Shown piece after piece: positions 1-7,957 of a stretch of 30,405 nucleotides of DNA. The notes beneath the pieces are model-generated. The model saw nothing but the letters and a program-made list of their open reading frames with translations, made no database searches and had not been told where the DNA came from. The stretch lies in IMG/VR virus record IMGVR_UViG_3300028840_001627, positions 1 through 30,405 of that record; one strand, written 5' to 3'. The DNA is from a virus. The translations under genes and the position numbers were made by a program. Positions within the stretch are counted from its first letter, which is position 1. Each line of letters opens with the position of its first letter.

Positions 1-345
1 TCCCTGCCGTTGTCCGACCGTGTGTCGCTGCAGGACGCCACCGCCGTCGCCCAGACCGTTGACGCATGGCTGGAAGCGGCAGGGGTGCCGTACCGGTGCC
101 TGTTGACTCACCCGGAAGGCAGCCCGACCGGGTGGCGCCGCGCGTACCTAGTGGCCGACGACACCAGGCCCTCCAAGGGTGACCGCGAGCCCGTCCAGCC
201 GATCCCCGTCGAACCTGCCGAAAATGCCAAGTCGTCGTCTAGTGAAACACCGGCCGAAGATGGCTGGGAGACTCTCGCGGCTCGCAAGAGCGAGGTCAAG
301 GTCTCCCCGTTCTTCGACCTGTTCCTCCCACGGAAGCCGTCATGA
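1..345 (+). CDS. Unknown protein, 5' end outside the window (partial)
   Basis: The reading frame is open from base 1; a TTG at 10 could start a 111-residue product, but the frame continues upstream of it, so the true start is probably outside the window. I recognise no family. The N-terminal half (V-D-A-W-L-E-A-A-G-V-P-Y-R) looks like an ordinary alpha/beta segment, followed by a polar, low-complexity stretch rich in E, S, P and K, and a short hydrophobic C-terminus ending near F-D-L-F-L-P. The stop overlaps the next start as ATGA, so it is translationally coupled to the gene at 342 and belongs to the same transcript as the packaging genes downstream. No function is proposed. Confidence 0.6.
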   Translation, partial: SLPLSDRVSLQDATAVAQTVDAWLEAAGVPYRCLLTHPEGSPTGWRRAYLVADDTRPSKGDREPVQPIPVEPAENAKSSSSETPAEDGWETLAARKSEVKVSPFFDLFLPRKPS

Positions 346-782
346 ACGCCGAGACCCCCATCACCCTCACCGTGCCCTACCACGCGGTTCCGTCGCTGCT
401 GCGCATGGCCATCATCGACATCAACCCCGAGCTCCACGCACTGTGGGTTCGCGCCTTCGACAAGGCCGTCGCCGAGGCGAGGGAGGCGGAAGAGCCCGAC
501 CCGTGGCGGTACGAACCACCGCCCGCGACGTCATGGCGGACGGCCACGCCATCGGCCAGGGTGCGGCAGCAGCTCGAGGAAGGGCACGACTCCGTCGTGG
601 AGGTGCTCCCGGAGCCCTACGACGTCTTTGCGGTGTACGCGGACAAGTTCCCCGACCCATCGGAGCTTATCCCCCTCCGGCGTCGTCGGTGGATGCGGAC
701 GGCCATCCGTACCGACTACTGCGGCGGCCACCTCACCCGGATGGTCACCGACTGGGTCTACCTCGTTAGAGAGGAGGCCTGA
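342..782 (+). CDS. Unknown 146-residue protein
   Basis: Begins with ATG in a 4-base ATGA overlap with the previous gene; GGAAG lies just upstream as a modest ribosome binding site. The product has no motif that I recognise. It opens with a short beta-prone segment (I-T-L-T-V-P-Y), contains charged helices around residues 25-50, and ends with an Arg-rich stretch (R-R-R-R-W near residue 115) before a C-terminal helix. The gene ends four bases before the predicted nuclease gene, whose binding site (GAGAGGAGG) lies inside this gene's 3' end, so the two are very likely co-translated. Third codon positions are strongly G/C, which supports real coding. Confidence 0.65.
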   Translation: MNAETPITLTVPYHAVPSLLRMAIIDINPELHALWVRAFDKAVAEAREAEEPDPWRYEPPPATSWRTATPSARVRQQLEEGHDSVVEVLPEPYDVFAVYADKFPDPSELIPLRRRRWMRTAIRTDYCGGHLTRMVTDWVYLVREEA

Positions 783-785
783 CCG

Positions 786-1487
786 ATGCAGACGACCCAC
801 CGCGACCTGTGTCGTCGAGCCGCTGCATGGCTCCTCAACCTGCAATGGTGTCGAGTCGCCGGCTACGAGATCGGCGGCGGCGGCGGCGTCCTCGACGCGG
901 TTGGGGTCTCGAGCCCGGTGGACGAGCGAGCGGGCGAGGCCTACCGTGCGGAGCGTGAGCGCGTGTCTCAAGAGTGGCAGGACGCGCTCGAACGGTGGAA
1001 CACCAACGGCCGGAAGGGACGACGGCCTGGTCTCAACAACCGATGGGGAGTCGAGCCCGACCGGGTTGGACGGCCGCGCATCGTCGCCGTGGAGGTGAAG
1101 CGGGCGCGCTCCGACCTGCTCGCGGATCTCCGAGTGGGGAAGATGCTGCGGTACGAGAGCGTCGCGAGCGAGTGCTACCTGGCATACGCATCGGAGTGGA
1201 GCCCCGAGACGACGCAGGAAGAGCGGGACATCGTCACCGTCGAGGAGTTGGCAGAGTTCGGGCTGCCGTCCCACTGGGGTCTGCTCCGCATGAGCATCCA
1301 CCCCAACCAGGTCTACACCGGGTTGGTGCGTCGAGCTCGCCGGCATCGTGACGCAGACCTGTCCGAAGTGCGTCTATGGACCTACCGCGTGGGGGCTTCG
1401 CTGGCCTACCGATCGGTTCAGGTCTCGTCGCCCGTGTCCGAAGAGGCCGAACCAGAGAACGAGAGCCCGGACTACACTGAAGCGTGA
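786..1487 (+). CDS. Predicted PD-(D/E)XK nuclease, MmcB-like
   Basis: A 233-residue protein with the layout of the MmcB-type restriction-endonuclease-like fold: an N-terminal helix, an acidic residue after a strand (D37 in V-L-D-A-V-G), then the core strand V-A-V-E-V-K (E103, K105) followed by R-A-R-S-D-L-L-A-D and a further strand C-Y-L-A-Y-A. In that family the E-x-K pair and the upstream Asp bind the metal for DNA cleavage, and the R-x-D-F/L-x-A-D segment is characteristic. About 50 residues rich in Arg and Gly separate D37 from the E-x-K strand, longer than I expect. A strong GAGGAGG site precedes the ATG. Its position upstream of the terminase genes suggests a role in DNA processing at packaging or in phage recombination, but this is inference. 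The C-terminal tail (from about residue 200) is acidic and probably disordered. Confidence 0.6.
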   Translation: MQTTHRDLCRRAAAWLLNLQWCRVAGYEIGGGGGVLDAVGVSSPVDERAGEAYRAERERVSQEWQDALERWNTNGRKGRRPGLNNRWGVEPDRVGRPRIVAVEVKRARSDLLADLRVGKMLRYESVASECYLAYASEWSPETTQEERDIVTVEELAEFGLPSHWGLLRMSIHPNQVYTGLVRRARRHRDADLSEVRLWTYRVGASLAYRSVQVSSPVSEEAEPENESPDYTEA

Positions 1488-2083
1488 GCGGAAACCCCAT
1501 GCAGTCCAAGAATTCCCGGAAACCCCATGCAGTCTCTCGTCGCAAGCGATGCGGCGCGATGACTCGCAGCGGCAACCCCTGCAAGGGTTGGGCGGTCGCT
1601 GGATCGAACCGCTGCAGGATGCACGGGGGAGCTCCAGGCACCGGCCGCCCCCCCACGCACGGCCTGCACAGCAAGCGGTTCAAGAAGCTCACGGCCGAGG
1701 GCAACGATCGGATCGCGCAGCTCCGGAAGGAGCCCGACCTGCTGGACGCCAGGCACCCCGTCGCGGTGGCTGCGTTCATGGTCGAGGAGGCCGACTGGAA
1801 CATGGAGGATCTCGAGTCGGTCAAGGTGCTCGTGCGCCTGGTCGACCACTGGGGGAAGAAGCAGGAGTCGGCGGTCCGTCAGAGCAAGACGGCCGAGGTG
1901 CTGACCGCGGCGGTGCTACCGGCCGTGCAGGGGCTCGTGCTCCGCATGGTGGAGCTGGCCCGCAAGCACTTCGGAGCTGACGAGGCCGCGCTGGCCAAGT
2001 ACCGAGAGGACCTCGTCGACGCCGTCAAGGCGATGGTGGCCGAGGTCGACCGAGCAGGGGCGCTACCGAGCACGGAGGGGTGA
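1484..2083 (+). CDS. HGG-motif zinc protein, candidate small terminase
   Basis: A 199-residue protein directly upstream of the large terminase region. Residues 23-49 carry a Cys/His cluster: C23-G-A-M-T-R-S-G-N-P-C33, then R-C44-R-M-H47-G-G, followed by G-R-P-P-T-H-G-L-H-S. This matches the 'HGGxSTG'-type small proteins often found beside phage terminases and sometimes annotated as small terminase. The four residues C23, C33, C44 and H47 could bind one zinc. The remainder is helical and highly charged, compatible with an oligomeric DNA-recognition protein. The start is uncertain: GTG at 1484 overlaps the previous stop (GTGA), but ATG at 1499 is also possible and both have weak binding sites. 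An 18-base direct repeat lies across the start region. Small-terminase function is inferred from position and family, not shown. Confidence 0.6.
   Translation: MSGNPMQSKNSRKPHAVSRRKRCGAMTRSGNPCKGWAVAGSNRCRMHGGAPGTGRPPTHGLHSKRFKKLTAEGNDRIAQLRKEPDLLDARHPVAVAAFMVEEADWNMEDLESVKVLVRLVDHWGKKQESAVRQSKTAEVLTAAVLPAVQGLVLRMVELARKHFGADEAALAKYREDLVDAVKAMVAEVDRAGALPSTEG
1489..1534 (+). repeat. 18-bp direct repeat, 28-bp period
   Basis: CGGAAACCCCATGCAGTC occurs at 1489-1506 and again, identically, at 1517-1534. The copies lie 28 bases apart, so they are in different reading frames of the candidate small terminase gene and cannot be kept for protein reasons. Each copy contains an ATG, but only the first (1499) is in the gene's frame. 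Confidence 0.9.
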
Positions 2084-2226
2084 TGAGCATGACCGCCTAC
2101 GAGGTCTGGATGCACATGGGAGCTCGACAGTCGTTCTGTCGGTGGCGCCGGCCGCTCTGGTTCTACTGGCCCAACGACTTCACGCCGTCTCAAGTGGATG
2201 AACTGCAGCGGGAGTCGACCCCGTAG
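2083..2226 (+). CDS. Small unknown protein, 47 residues
   Basis: An ATG at 2083 overlaps the previous stop as TGATG, and the TAG stop at 2224-2226 shares its G with the GTG start of the large terminase (TAGTG). The 47-codon frame exactly fills the space between the two genes, which argues for a real gene. The product is rich in aromatic residues: M-T-A-Y-E-V-W, then W-R-R-P-L-W-F-Y-W-P-N, ending in a polar tail. No transmembrane segment or known family is evident. It probably serves translational coupling into the terminase and may encode a small partner protein; the function is unknown. Confidence 0.5.
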   Translation: MSMTAYEVWMHMGARQSFCRWRRPLWFYWPNDFTPSQVDELQRESTP

Positions 2227-4100
2227 TGGACCCAGAGCAGGCCCAGCAGCAGTTCAAGCTCATCGCCGCGGCGATCACCACCACCCTCGGGTCGGTGGAT
2301 GCTCCGCTCGACCCCTGCGACAACGTCTACCGGTTCATCCAGCACTACAACCTGCTCTTCGACGGGCAGGTCATCGACTACGAGGTCGCCTACAAGCACC
2401 TCCGCGAGATCGCCGAGGACATCCACCCGGTCATCACGCTCATGGCCGGCGCGCAGACGGGCAAGTCCGTCCTGCTCATGATCAACCTGCTGCGGGACGC
2501 CGTGATCTACTGGGGGCAGATGCTCGGGTACTACTTCCCCGACCAGCACCTCCCCCGCGCGTTCTCCACCAGGCGCTTCGCTCCCTTCGTGCGTCAGTCG
2601 CCCATCATCGGCCCGTGGCTCGGCAAGGCCACCAGCAAGGGCAAGGGGCAGGACGCGGTCTTCACGAGGACGCTCGGACCCACGACCATGTTCTTCCTCA
2701 CCGTCGCCGGCCGGAGCTCGACGGAGGGGCTCCCGATGAAGGGCGTGTACTTCGACGAGGTGCGCCGGATGCAGCCGGGCGACATCGAGCGCGCGATGGA
2801 GCGCACCAGTGCCCAGGTCATGCCCCGGGACATCAAGGTGTCGACCGCGTTCTACCCCGAGAGCGACATCCACAAATACTTCCTCGAGGGCGATCAGCGG
2901 TGGTTCCACACCATCGGCGGCTGCAACTGCAAGGACGGGGTCATCCTCTCGAGGCGGTTCCCCGACTGCATCGAGGACCTCTCGAACGCGACGACGCGCG
3001 TGCTGCGCAAGGTCGAGCGGGCCTACGACAAGGCCGGGCTCCCGTACCTGGGGATGCTCCCGGCCGACATCGAGCGGTACGGCCAGGCGGTGTACCGGTG
3101 CCCGGTCTGCGGCGAGCTCATCGTCGACCCTCGAGACGGCTACTGGGTGCCCGAGGTCGAGAGCAACTACCCGCACAGCTACCAGATGCCGCAGATGCTC
3201 TCGCCGACCTACTCGGCAGCTCGGGTGCTCTACAAGCACGAGCACAGCGAGGACATCCAGGAGTTCTACAACTCCACGATCGGCATCCCCTGGATCGACC
3301 CCGAGACCCAGCCGGTGCGCCCCGAGCACTTGAAGGCCTGCGTGCGGACGGGACTGCGCTGGTGGGCGAACATGAGCGAAGCCTGGCGTCGGAAGCACGC
3401 GCACAACTGCGCGATGGGGGTCGACGTCCAGGCCGGCTACAACATCGTGGTCATCAAGAAGCTCGCGCCCAACGGCAAGTTCAGGACCGTCCACCTCGAA
3501 GTCGTCCACGGCGACGACCCGTGGAAGCTCACCGCCCGGTTCATGGTCGAGTACGACGTCCGCATCGCAGTGGTCGACGGCGAGCCCCACTGGAACGAGG
3601 CCTTCCGATTCGTCAAGGCCTTCCCTGGTCGCGCCTGGGTGGCGGACGAGACCGACGGCAAGGTCGGCAAGATGGTGAGCTGGAAGGACCTGTCGAAGAA
3701 CAAGGACCAGCGGGGCGACGAGACGCGCTTCAAATACGGGGTGACCATCCACCGCACGAAGGGCCTGCGCTGGTCCCTGGACCGGTGGGTCAAGGGGCTC
3801 AACGAGACCCCGCACCCCACGAAGCTGGTGCAGCGGCTCCCCGTCCAGAAGGGCAAGGTGCGGCTCACCTCGGGTCTCCGTGTCGGCCGGTGGCGACCCA
3901 CGCCGATCTGCCGCGACGTCTACTGGCCCCACATGCAGGCGGTCGCGTTCCGGAAGATCTACACTACGGAGGAAGCGGAGCGGCAGGGCCGGTATCAGTA
4001 CCGCGCCGAACACGTCGCGATCGACCCGCACTTCGCACATGCTGATATGTTTGCGGACGTGGCACTGGCTAGAATAGGGAAGCCGCGACTCCAGGGGTAA
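2226..4100 (+). CDS. terL: Terminase large subunit, GpA-like
   Basis: The packaging motor, 624 residues. The ATPase half has a Walker A motif (G75-A-Q-T-G-K-S81) and a Walker B motif with catalytic glutamate (V-Y-F-D-E, 174-178). Between the ATPase and nuclease halves are paired cysteines (C233-x-C235, C292-P-V-C295-G-E), as in the zinc-ribbon region of lambda gpA-type terminases. The C-terminal RNase H-like nuclease shows G-V-D400-V-Q, then V-V-D451-G-E-P, and a late acidic stretch near I-D-P-H-F-A-H-A-D. In this family it cuts concatemeric DNA and pumps it through the portal into the prohead. The start is GTG, overlapping the 47-codon gene by one base; the next in-frame methionine is near residue 73 and would cut into the ATPase domain. 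The length is normal for the family. Confidence 0.9.
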   Translation: MDPEQAQQQFKLIAAAITTTLGSVDAPLDPCDNVYRFIQHYNLLFDGQVIDYEVAYKHLREIAEDIHPVITLMAGAQTGKSVLLMINLLRDAVIYWGQMLGYYFPDQHLPRAFSTRRFAPFVRQSPIIGPWLGKATSKGKGQDAVFTRTLGPTTMFFLTVAGRSSTEGLPMKGVYFDEVRRMQPGDIERAMERTSAQVMPRDIKVSTAFYPESDIHKYFLEGDQRWFHTIGGCNCKDGVILSRRFPDCIEDLSNATTRVLRKVERAYDKAGLPYLGMLPADIERYGQAVYRCPVCGELIVDPRDGYWVPEVESNYPHSYQMPQMLSPTYSAARVLYKHEHSEDIQEFYNSTIGIPWIDPETQPVRPEHLKACVRTGLRWWANMSEAWRRKHAHNCAMGVDVQAGYNIVVIKKLAPNGKFRTVHLEVVHGDDPWKLTARFMVEYDVRIAVVDGEPHWNEAFRFVKAFPGRAWVADETDGKVGKMVSWKDLSKNKDQRGDETRFKYGVTIHRTKGLRWSLDRWVKGLNETPHPTKLVQRLPVQKGKVRLTSGLRVGRWRPTPICRDVYWPHMQAVAFRKIYTTEEAERQGRYQYRAEHVAIDPHFAHADMFADVALARIGKPRLQG

Positions 4101-4101
4101 C

Positions 4102-4473
4102 ATGCCGATCACCGAGTCCAGCCGTCGTCTCGTTCACCAGCTCGAGCAGCGCCGGCCTGCCGAACGCGAGATCCGGCTACCGGCAGCCCTGGGGCCGACC
4201 ATCCGCAAGGTGGCCGACCCCGTCGCCAGTGTCGAGGACGTGATCGGCCGGCTGGACTACGGCGAGCCAGTGGGTCGAGCTCCGAATGGGTGGCTGCAGA
4301 GCCAGGCCGGCAAGACCGTGATCCGGGGGATGCGCCGCTGCTGCGTCTCCGTCATCCAGCGCGTCGACTCGATGCTGCACCACCTCCCCCCAGTCTCCCG
4401 CCATCAGTGCGGGACGTGCGGCTCGATCTGGGAGGTTGACTACCGTGTGAGAGAGGAGCGACACCATGCCTGA
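4102..4473 (+). CDS. Small CxxC protein between terminase and portal
   Basis: A 123-residue basic protein starting one base after the terminase stop, with AGGGG upstream of the ATG. The body is Arg-rich. The C-terminus has H-Q-C-G-T-C-G, a CxxC knuckle that resembles half of a zinc ribbon, followed by a charged tail ending in His-His; an isolated C-C pair also occurs at M-R-R-C-C. It overlaps the portal start by eight bases (ATGCCTGA). In lambda-type maps the gene between terminase and portal is the head-completion protein gpW, but there is no visible sequence reason to call it that. I therefore leave it as a small probable head or packaging accessory. Confidence 0.65.
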   Translation: MPITESSRRLVHQLEQRRPAEREIRLPAALGPTIRKVADPVASVEDVIGRLDYGEPVGRAPNGWLQSQAGKTVIRGMRRCCVSVIQRVDSMLHHLPPVSRHQCGTCGSIWEVDYRVREERHHA

Positions 4474-6361
4474 GAAGCCCCCGCCCCTGTACGGACCCGA
4501 CGGCAAGCTCATCGAGGCCGACAGCATGGAGGAGAGCGGCCTCGACTTCCTCGCGAAGCAGGGCGTCACCCGCAACGACCGCGGCGACCTGGTCATCCCG
4601 ACCGACGTGATCAAGCGGATGCGCTCGGACCGCCTGCGCGACCTCACGGTGTCGACCGTGCCCTCGGTCCCCAGGCACATGCAGCGGGACGCTGGCGGCG
4701 TCGGTGTGAGAAAGGGGTTCAACAAGTTCGAGACGTTCTCTCTGGAGCTCCTCCGCAAGCTCCGCGAGCGGTCGCCGATGCTGCAGGCGATCCACAGCGC
4801 CCGCCACTACCAGGTGCGGCGGATGTCGAGGCGGTGGGGTGGCCGGAAGATCGACGTGGGATGGCACCCGGTCCACAAGGACCACCAGGACCAGGGCGCC
4901 AAGATCCCGGAGGGGTTCGAGAAGTACATCGCCAAGGCCGAGACGATGCTCGAGAGGCCGAGCCACCGGTACTGCCCGACGATGGGGCAGATGATCACGC
5001 AGCTCGAGGAGGACCTCCTCACGATCAACCGGCCCATCGTCGAGAAGCTGTACTCGATGTACGACAAGAGCCGCGTGGTCGGCTTCCGGCCGGTGGACGG
5101 CGCGATCGTCTGGCCGACGATGCTGTGGATCGAGAAGTGGATCGCGGACACCCCGCAGTGGCACGGGGGCTTCAACCCCGACGGGCTCTCGAACGAGGAA
5201 GTCATCGAGCTGGCCTCGGAGGCGGCCGGCTGGGACCTGTACGGCGTGCCCTACTGCCTCGTGCGCGAGGGCGTGCTCGAGGGCGTGTACCGGGCAGGGA
5301 AGCTCGTGGTGGCCCCGATCGTGAACCGGACCGACATCAACGTCGCCGGCTACCCGCCCAGCCACGTCGAGCAGGCCATCGAGATCGTGCTCAGCTACAT
5401 CAACGCCTGGGACTACAACGCCACGTTCTTCACCCGCGGGCTCATGGCCGAGTTCATCCTCGGAGTCTCCGGCGACGTCCACGACGAGGACATCCACGCC
5501 TTCGTGGACATGCTCCGCGAGAGCGCGCAGGGCGTCCGTCGAGCTCACCAGCCCCCGGTCATGCCGCTACCGGTGGACGGCACGCTGCAGAAGATCGACC
5601 TCAAACCGAACAACCGCGACATGATGTTCGAGCTCTGGATGTCGGTCCTCTCGAGCCTGTGCGCCGCCATCTACCGGATGGACATGAGCGTCGTGAACAT
5701 GAAGCCGTGGGACGGCGGTAGTGGCTCGAGTCTCTCGGAGCCGAGCCGCGAGATGGAGATCGCGCTTGCCAAGGAGGAGGGGCTCCAGGGCGACCTGCAG
5801 CACCTCGCCGACACGGTGTTCGACCCGCTGCTTCGGACCATCCACCCCGACCTGCGGCTGAAGTGGGAATTCGGGGACTACGACCCGAAGAAGGAGGCCG
5901 AGCTCTACGAGGTGCGTGCGCGCACCAGCATCACCCGCAACGAGGTCCGCGTGGCCGAGGGGCAGATGCCGATGGGGTTCTACCTCTCCGACGACGAGTA
6001 CCAGGAGGCCTCTGAGGAGGACAAGCAGAAGTTCCACGACAACCTCTGGAACATGCCCACCGACCCGTCGTTCGCCTCGAGTTACATGCAGGCCAAGATG
6101 CAGGAGCAGATGGCCGACCAAGAACAGCAGCCGCAGGACGACGGCTTCGGTGCCGCCCCCGACGAGGACGTCGACGGCTTCGGTGCGCCCCAGGGCGGCG
6201 AGGACGACGGCTTCGGTGGCGGCCCGGGGCAGGGCGCTAGCCCCTTCGGACAGCCCCCTGGACAGGAGGGCGGCGGCCCAGCAGGACAACCCCCAGGACC
6301 GGGCGGCCCCATGCAGAAGGGCACCCGTGATCGCATCACCGTCTACGTCGAGGAGAGCTGA
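4466..6361 (+). CDS. Portal protein
   Basis: A 631-residue protein with portal features: an N-terminal extension, a central alpha/beta region, a long helix region with D-Y-N-A-T-F-F-T-R-G-L (typical of portals of the HK97/SPP1 kind, where it precedes the channel helix), and a later R-A-R-T-S-I-T-R-N-E-V-R segment like the 'tree region with N-E-R/N-E-V' of portals. It forms the dodecameric ring through which DNA enters and leaves the head. Location after the terminase and before MuF supports the call. The binding site GAGGAG lies seven bases before the ATG. The last 75 or so residues are low complexity, rich in G, P, Q and D, with three D-G-F-G units; such a tail is not needed for the ring and may project into the head or bind a partner. 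Confidence 0.85.
   Translation: MPEKPPPLYGPDGKLIEADSMEESGLDFLAKQGVTRNDRGDLVIPTDVIKRMRSDRLRDLTVSTVPSVPRHMQRDAGGVGVRKGFNKFETFSLELLRKLRERSPMLQAIHSARHYQVRRMSRRWGGRKIDVGWHPVHKDHQDQGAKIPEGFEKYIAKAETMLERPSHRYCPTMGQMITQLEEDLLTINRPIVEKLYSMYDKSRVVGFRPVDGAIVWPTMLWIEKWIADTPQWHGGFNPDGLSNEEVIELASEAAGWDLYGVPYCLVREGVLEGVYRAGKLVVAPIVNRTDINVAGYPPSHVEQAIEIVLSYINAWDYNATFFTRGLMAEFILGVSGDVHDEDIHAFVDMLRESAQGVRRAHQPPVMPLPVDGTLQKIDLKPNNRDMMFELWMSVLSSLCAAIYRMDMSVVNMKPWDGGSGSSLSEPSREMEIALAKEEGLQGDLQHLADTVFDPLLRTIHPDLRLKWEFGDYDPKKEAELYEVRARTSITRNEVRVAEGQMPMGFYLSDDEYQEASEEDKQKFHDNLWNMPTDPSFASSYMQAKMQEQMADQEQQPQDDGFGAAPDEDVDGFGAPQGGEDDGFGGGPGQGASPFGQPPGQEGGGPAGQPPGPGGPMQKGTRDRITVYVEES
6127..6357 (+). repeat. Low-complexity D-G-F-G tail of the portal
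   Basis: Encodes a Gly/Pro/Asp/Gln-rich tail with three D-G-F-G units near 6140, 6172 and 6202, each read from GACGGCTTCGGTG, separated by acidic and Pro-rich spacers, then a run of P-P-G and G-G-P units. At the DNA level it is a degenerate tandem repeat that could vary in copy number. Confidence 0.75.
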
Positions 6362-6363
6362 AC

Positions 6364-6801
6364 ATGGTGCTCAAGGACTTCAACGACCAGCCTGCCCAGG
6401 TGCAGGCCGACCCCGCGCAGGGCGTCTCTCGCTCCCCCTTCGGCGGCAAGAAGGGCGTCTGGCTCGTTCTCCGGAAGGAGATCAACGCCGACGAGAGCGC
6501 GCCCACCACGAAGCTGCAGTGCATCCAGGCCCCGACCTACGAGCGCATGAAGTTCGCGGTCGAGGTGCCCGCGGGCGTCACGGCCTACACCGTCCACATC
6601 GGCCGGTGGATCGAGACCGAGGACAAGGGCCAGGCCATCGACGGCTGGTTCGAGGAGCAGGTTCACTCGAAGAACGTCTCGGCGACGTTCGACGTGGAGC
6701 TCGCTCGTGACCCGGTCGGCATCTACGTCGACAACATCGTCGGCACGCCCGCCAGCTCCATCCACATCCTGTACCAGCGCGCCTCTCAGAACCCGACGTG
6801 A
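6364..6801 (+). CDS. Small beta-rich probable virion protein
   Basis: A 145-residue protein starting two bases after the portal stop, with GAGGAGAG upstream. Sequence runs such as V-W-L-V-L-R-K-E, F-A-V-E-V-P-A-G-V-T-A-Y-T-V-H-I-G and V-G-I-Y-V-D-N-I suggest a compact beta-sandwich with no cysteine cluster (one Cys) and no signal peptide. The position between portal and MuF is typical of minor head, connector or decoration proteins, but no family was recognised. The final GTGA overlaps the start of the MuF gene. Confidence 0.6.
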   Translation: MVLKDFNDQPAQVQADPAQGVSRSPFGGKKGVWLVLRKEINADESAPTTKLQCIQAPTYERMKFAVEVPAGVTAYTVHIGRWIETEDKGQAIDGWFEEQVHSKNVSATFDVELARDPVGIYVDNIVGTPASSIHILYQRASQNPT

Positions 6802-7955
6802 CGCATCGGTGTGCCGTACACGGTGAGCTCGATGACAACGGAGAGGTCCGGCTGGCGACCAACATCCGGACGCTGGACCCCTGCCTCCACGGAGCCGTCA
6901 TAGGGGCGCTCGCGACGCACGCCGGATACGACCCGGTGCCGCTCCAGAAGGCTCTAATCCCCCGTGGTGGCAAAGGGTGGGATGCCCGGTGGCCGGACCT
7001 CCCCGTTCTCATGCTCAAGGCCAGGATGGACTGGGACCGGTGGGGTACCAGGCTCGTCGAGGCGATCCACGAGCTCCTCGAGGGGGGCAATCTGCTCCCG
7101 ATGTCGGCCGAGGTCGAGGCCGAGCTGGCGACGCTCCTCCGCGAGCACGAGGTCGGGCTCGTGGCCCAGTTCTCCGGCCAGGTGCTCGACCAGCGCATCG
7201 TCAAGGCCTTGAAGGCCAGCGGTGACGTCGACGAGACGAGCACCATCGAGCTCGCCTTCCGTCTCGGGCTCGACGAGGACCCGATGAAGCCGGCGACGCC
7301 GAAGAAGACGAAGCCGACACTGCGCCAGGTGGTGAAGCGCGCCATGCGCGTCGAGGTCACGCCCCAGCAGCGCCAGTCGATGCGGTACGCCCAGCGCCAG
7401 GCCGGGATCTACATGCGCAAGGCCGCATCCGAGGTCGAGGTCGGTGCCGAGCGCACGCTGAACGAGGCCGAACAGTCGGTGGTCCGCGAGACCATCACCG
7501 ATGGCGTCGAGAAGCGGTGGGGTTCGAAGCGACTGGCTCGGGAGCTCCGCGCCGCGTGCAAGGACAAGCCGGTCCTGCAGAACAACATGGAGCGGGTGGC
7601 CCGCACCGAGATCGCCTTCGCTCACTCGCACGGGGCGTACCGGCGTCTGAAGGCGCAGGCGCTCGCGTCTGGAGACAAGGACCCCCAGGTCTACAAGCTG
7701 GTCTCCCCGATGGCCTGCACGGAGTGTCGGCGCATTTGGGGGCCGTCAGGGGCGCCAATCCGATATAGACTGTCGGCAATCGAAGCGCGGGACGCAGCAG
7801 GCGGAAACTTCAACCTCAAGCGAGATGCGTGGGGTCCGGTCATCGGTCCCGTCCATCCGCACTGCACCGAAGGTCCGCTGTTGTACTTCCACGACGTCAT
7901 CTGGGATGCAATCCAGGAAGCTCGTGAGCAGTACAAGCGGTACTACGGGGGCTGA
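6798..7955 (+). CDS. MuF-like minor head protein
   Basis: A 385-residue protein whose C-terminal half carries the Mu gpF / SPP1 gp7-type signature: R-V-A-R-T-E-I-A-F-A-H-S-H-G-A-Y, then a strand with S-P-M-A-C-T-E-C, and G-P-V-H-P-H-C-T-E-G-P-L near the end. In Mu and SPP1 relatives these proteins bind the portal and are carried inside or at the base of the head, where they help head assembly and DNA delivery. The first 170 residues are unrelated-looking, helical and charged. The start is GTG in a 4-base overlap; no strong binding site is present, consistent with translational coupling. MuF proteins are frequently fused or linked to effector domains; here they are followed by a bank of polyvalent enzymes. 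Confidence 0.8.
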   Translation: MTHRCAVHGELDDNGEVRLATNIRTLDPCLHGAVIGALATHAGYDPVPLQKALIPRGGKGWDARWPDLPVLMLKARMDWDRWGTRLVEAIHELLEGGNLLPMSAEVEAELATLLREHEVGLVAQFSGQVLDQRIVKALKASGDVDETSTIELAFRLGLDEDPMKPATPKKTKPTLRQVVKRAMRVEVTPQQRQSMRYAQRQAGIYMRKAASEVEVGAERTLNEAEQSVVRETITDGVEKRWGSKRLARELRAACKDKPVLQNNMERVARTEIAFAHSHGAYRRLKAQALASGDKDPQVYKLVSPMACTECRRIWGPSGAPIRYRLSAIEARDAAGGNFNLKRDAWGPVIGPVHPHCTEGPLLYFHDVIWDAIQEAREQYKRYYGG

Positions 7956-7957
7956 CG

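Noticed and set aside
2190-4112. Long open frame on the minus strand opposite the large terminase
   Set aside because: Its product is Asp/Val/Leu/His-rich low-complexity sequence, it mirrors a well-supported gene, and such antisense frames are expected in G/C-third-position DNA.
4102-4473. gpW-type head-completion protein
   Set aside because: Only gene order supports it; the CxxC C-terminus and length are not typical of gpW.
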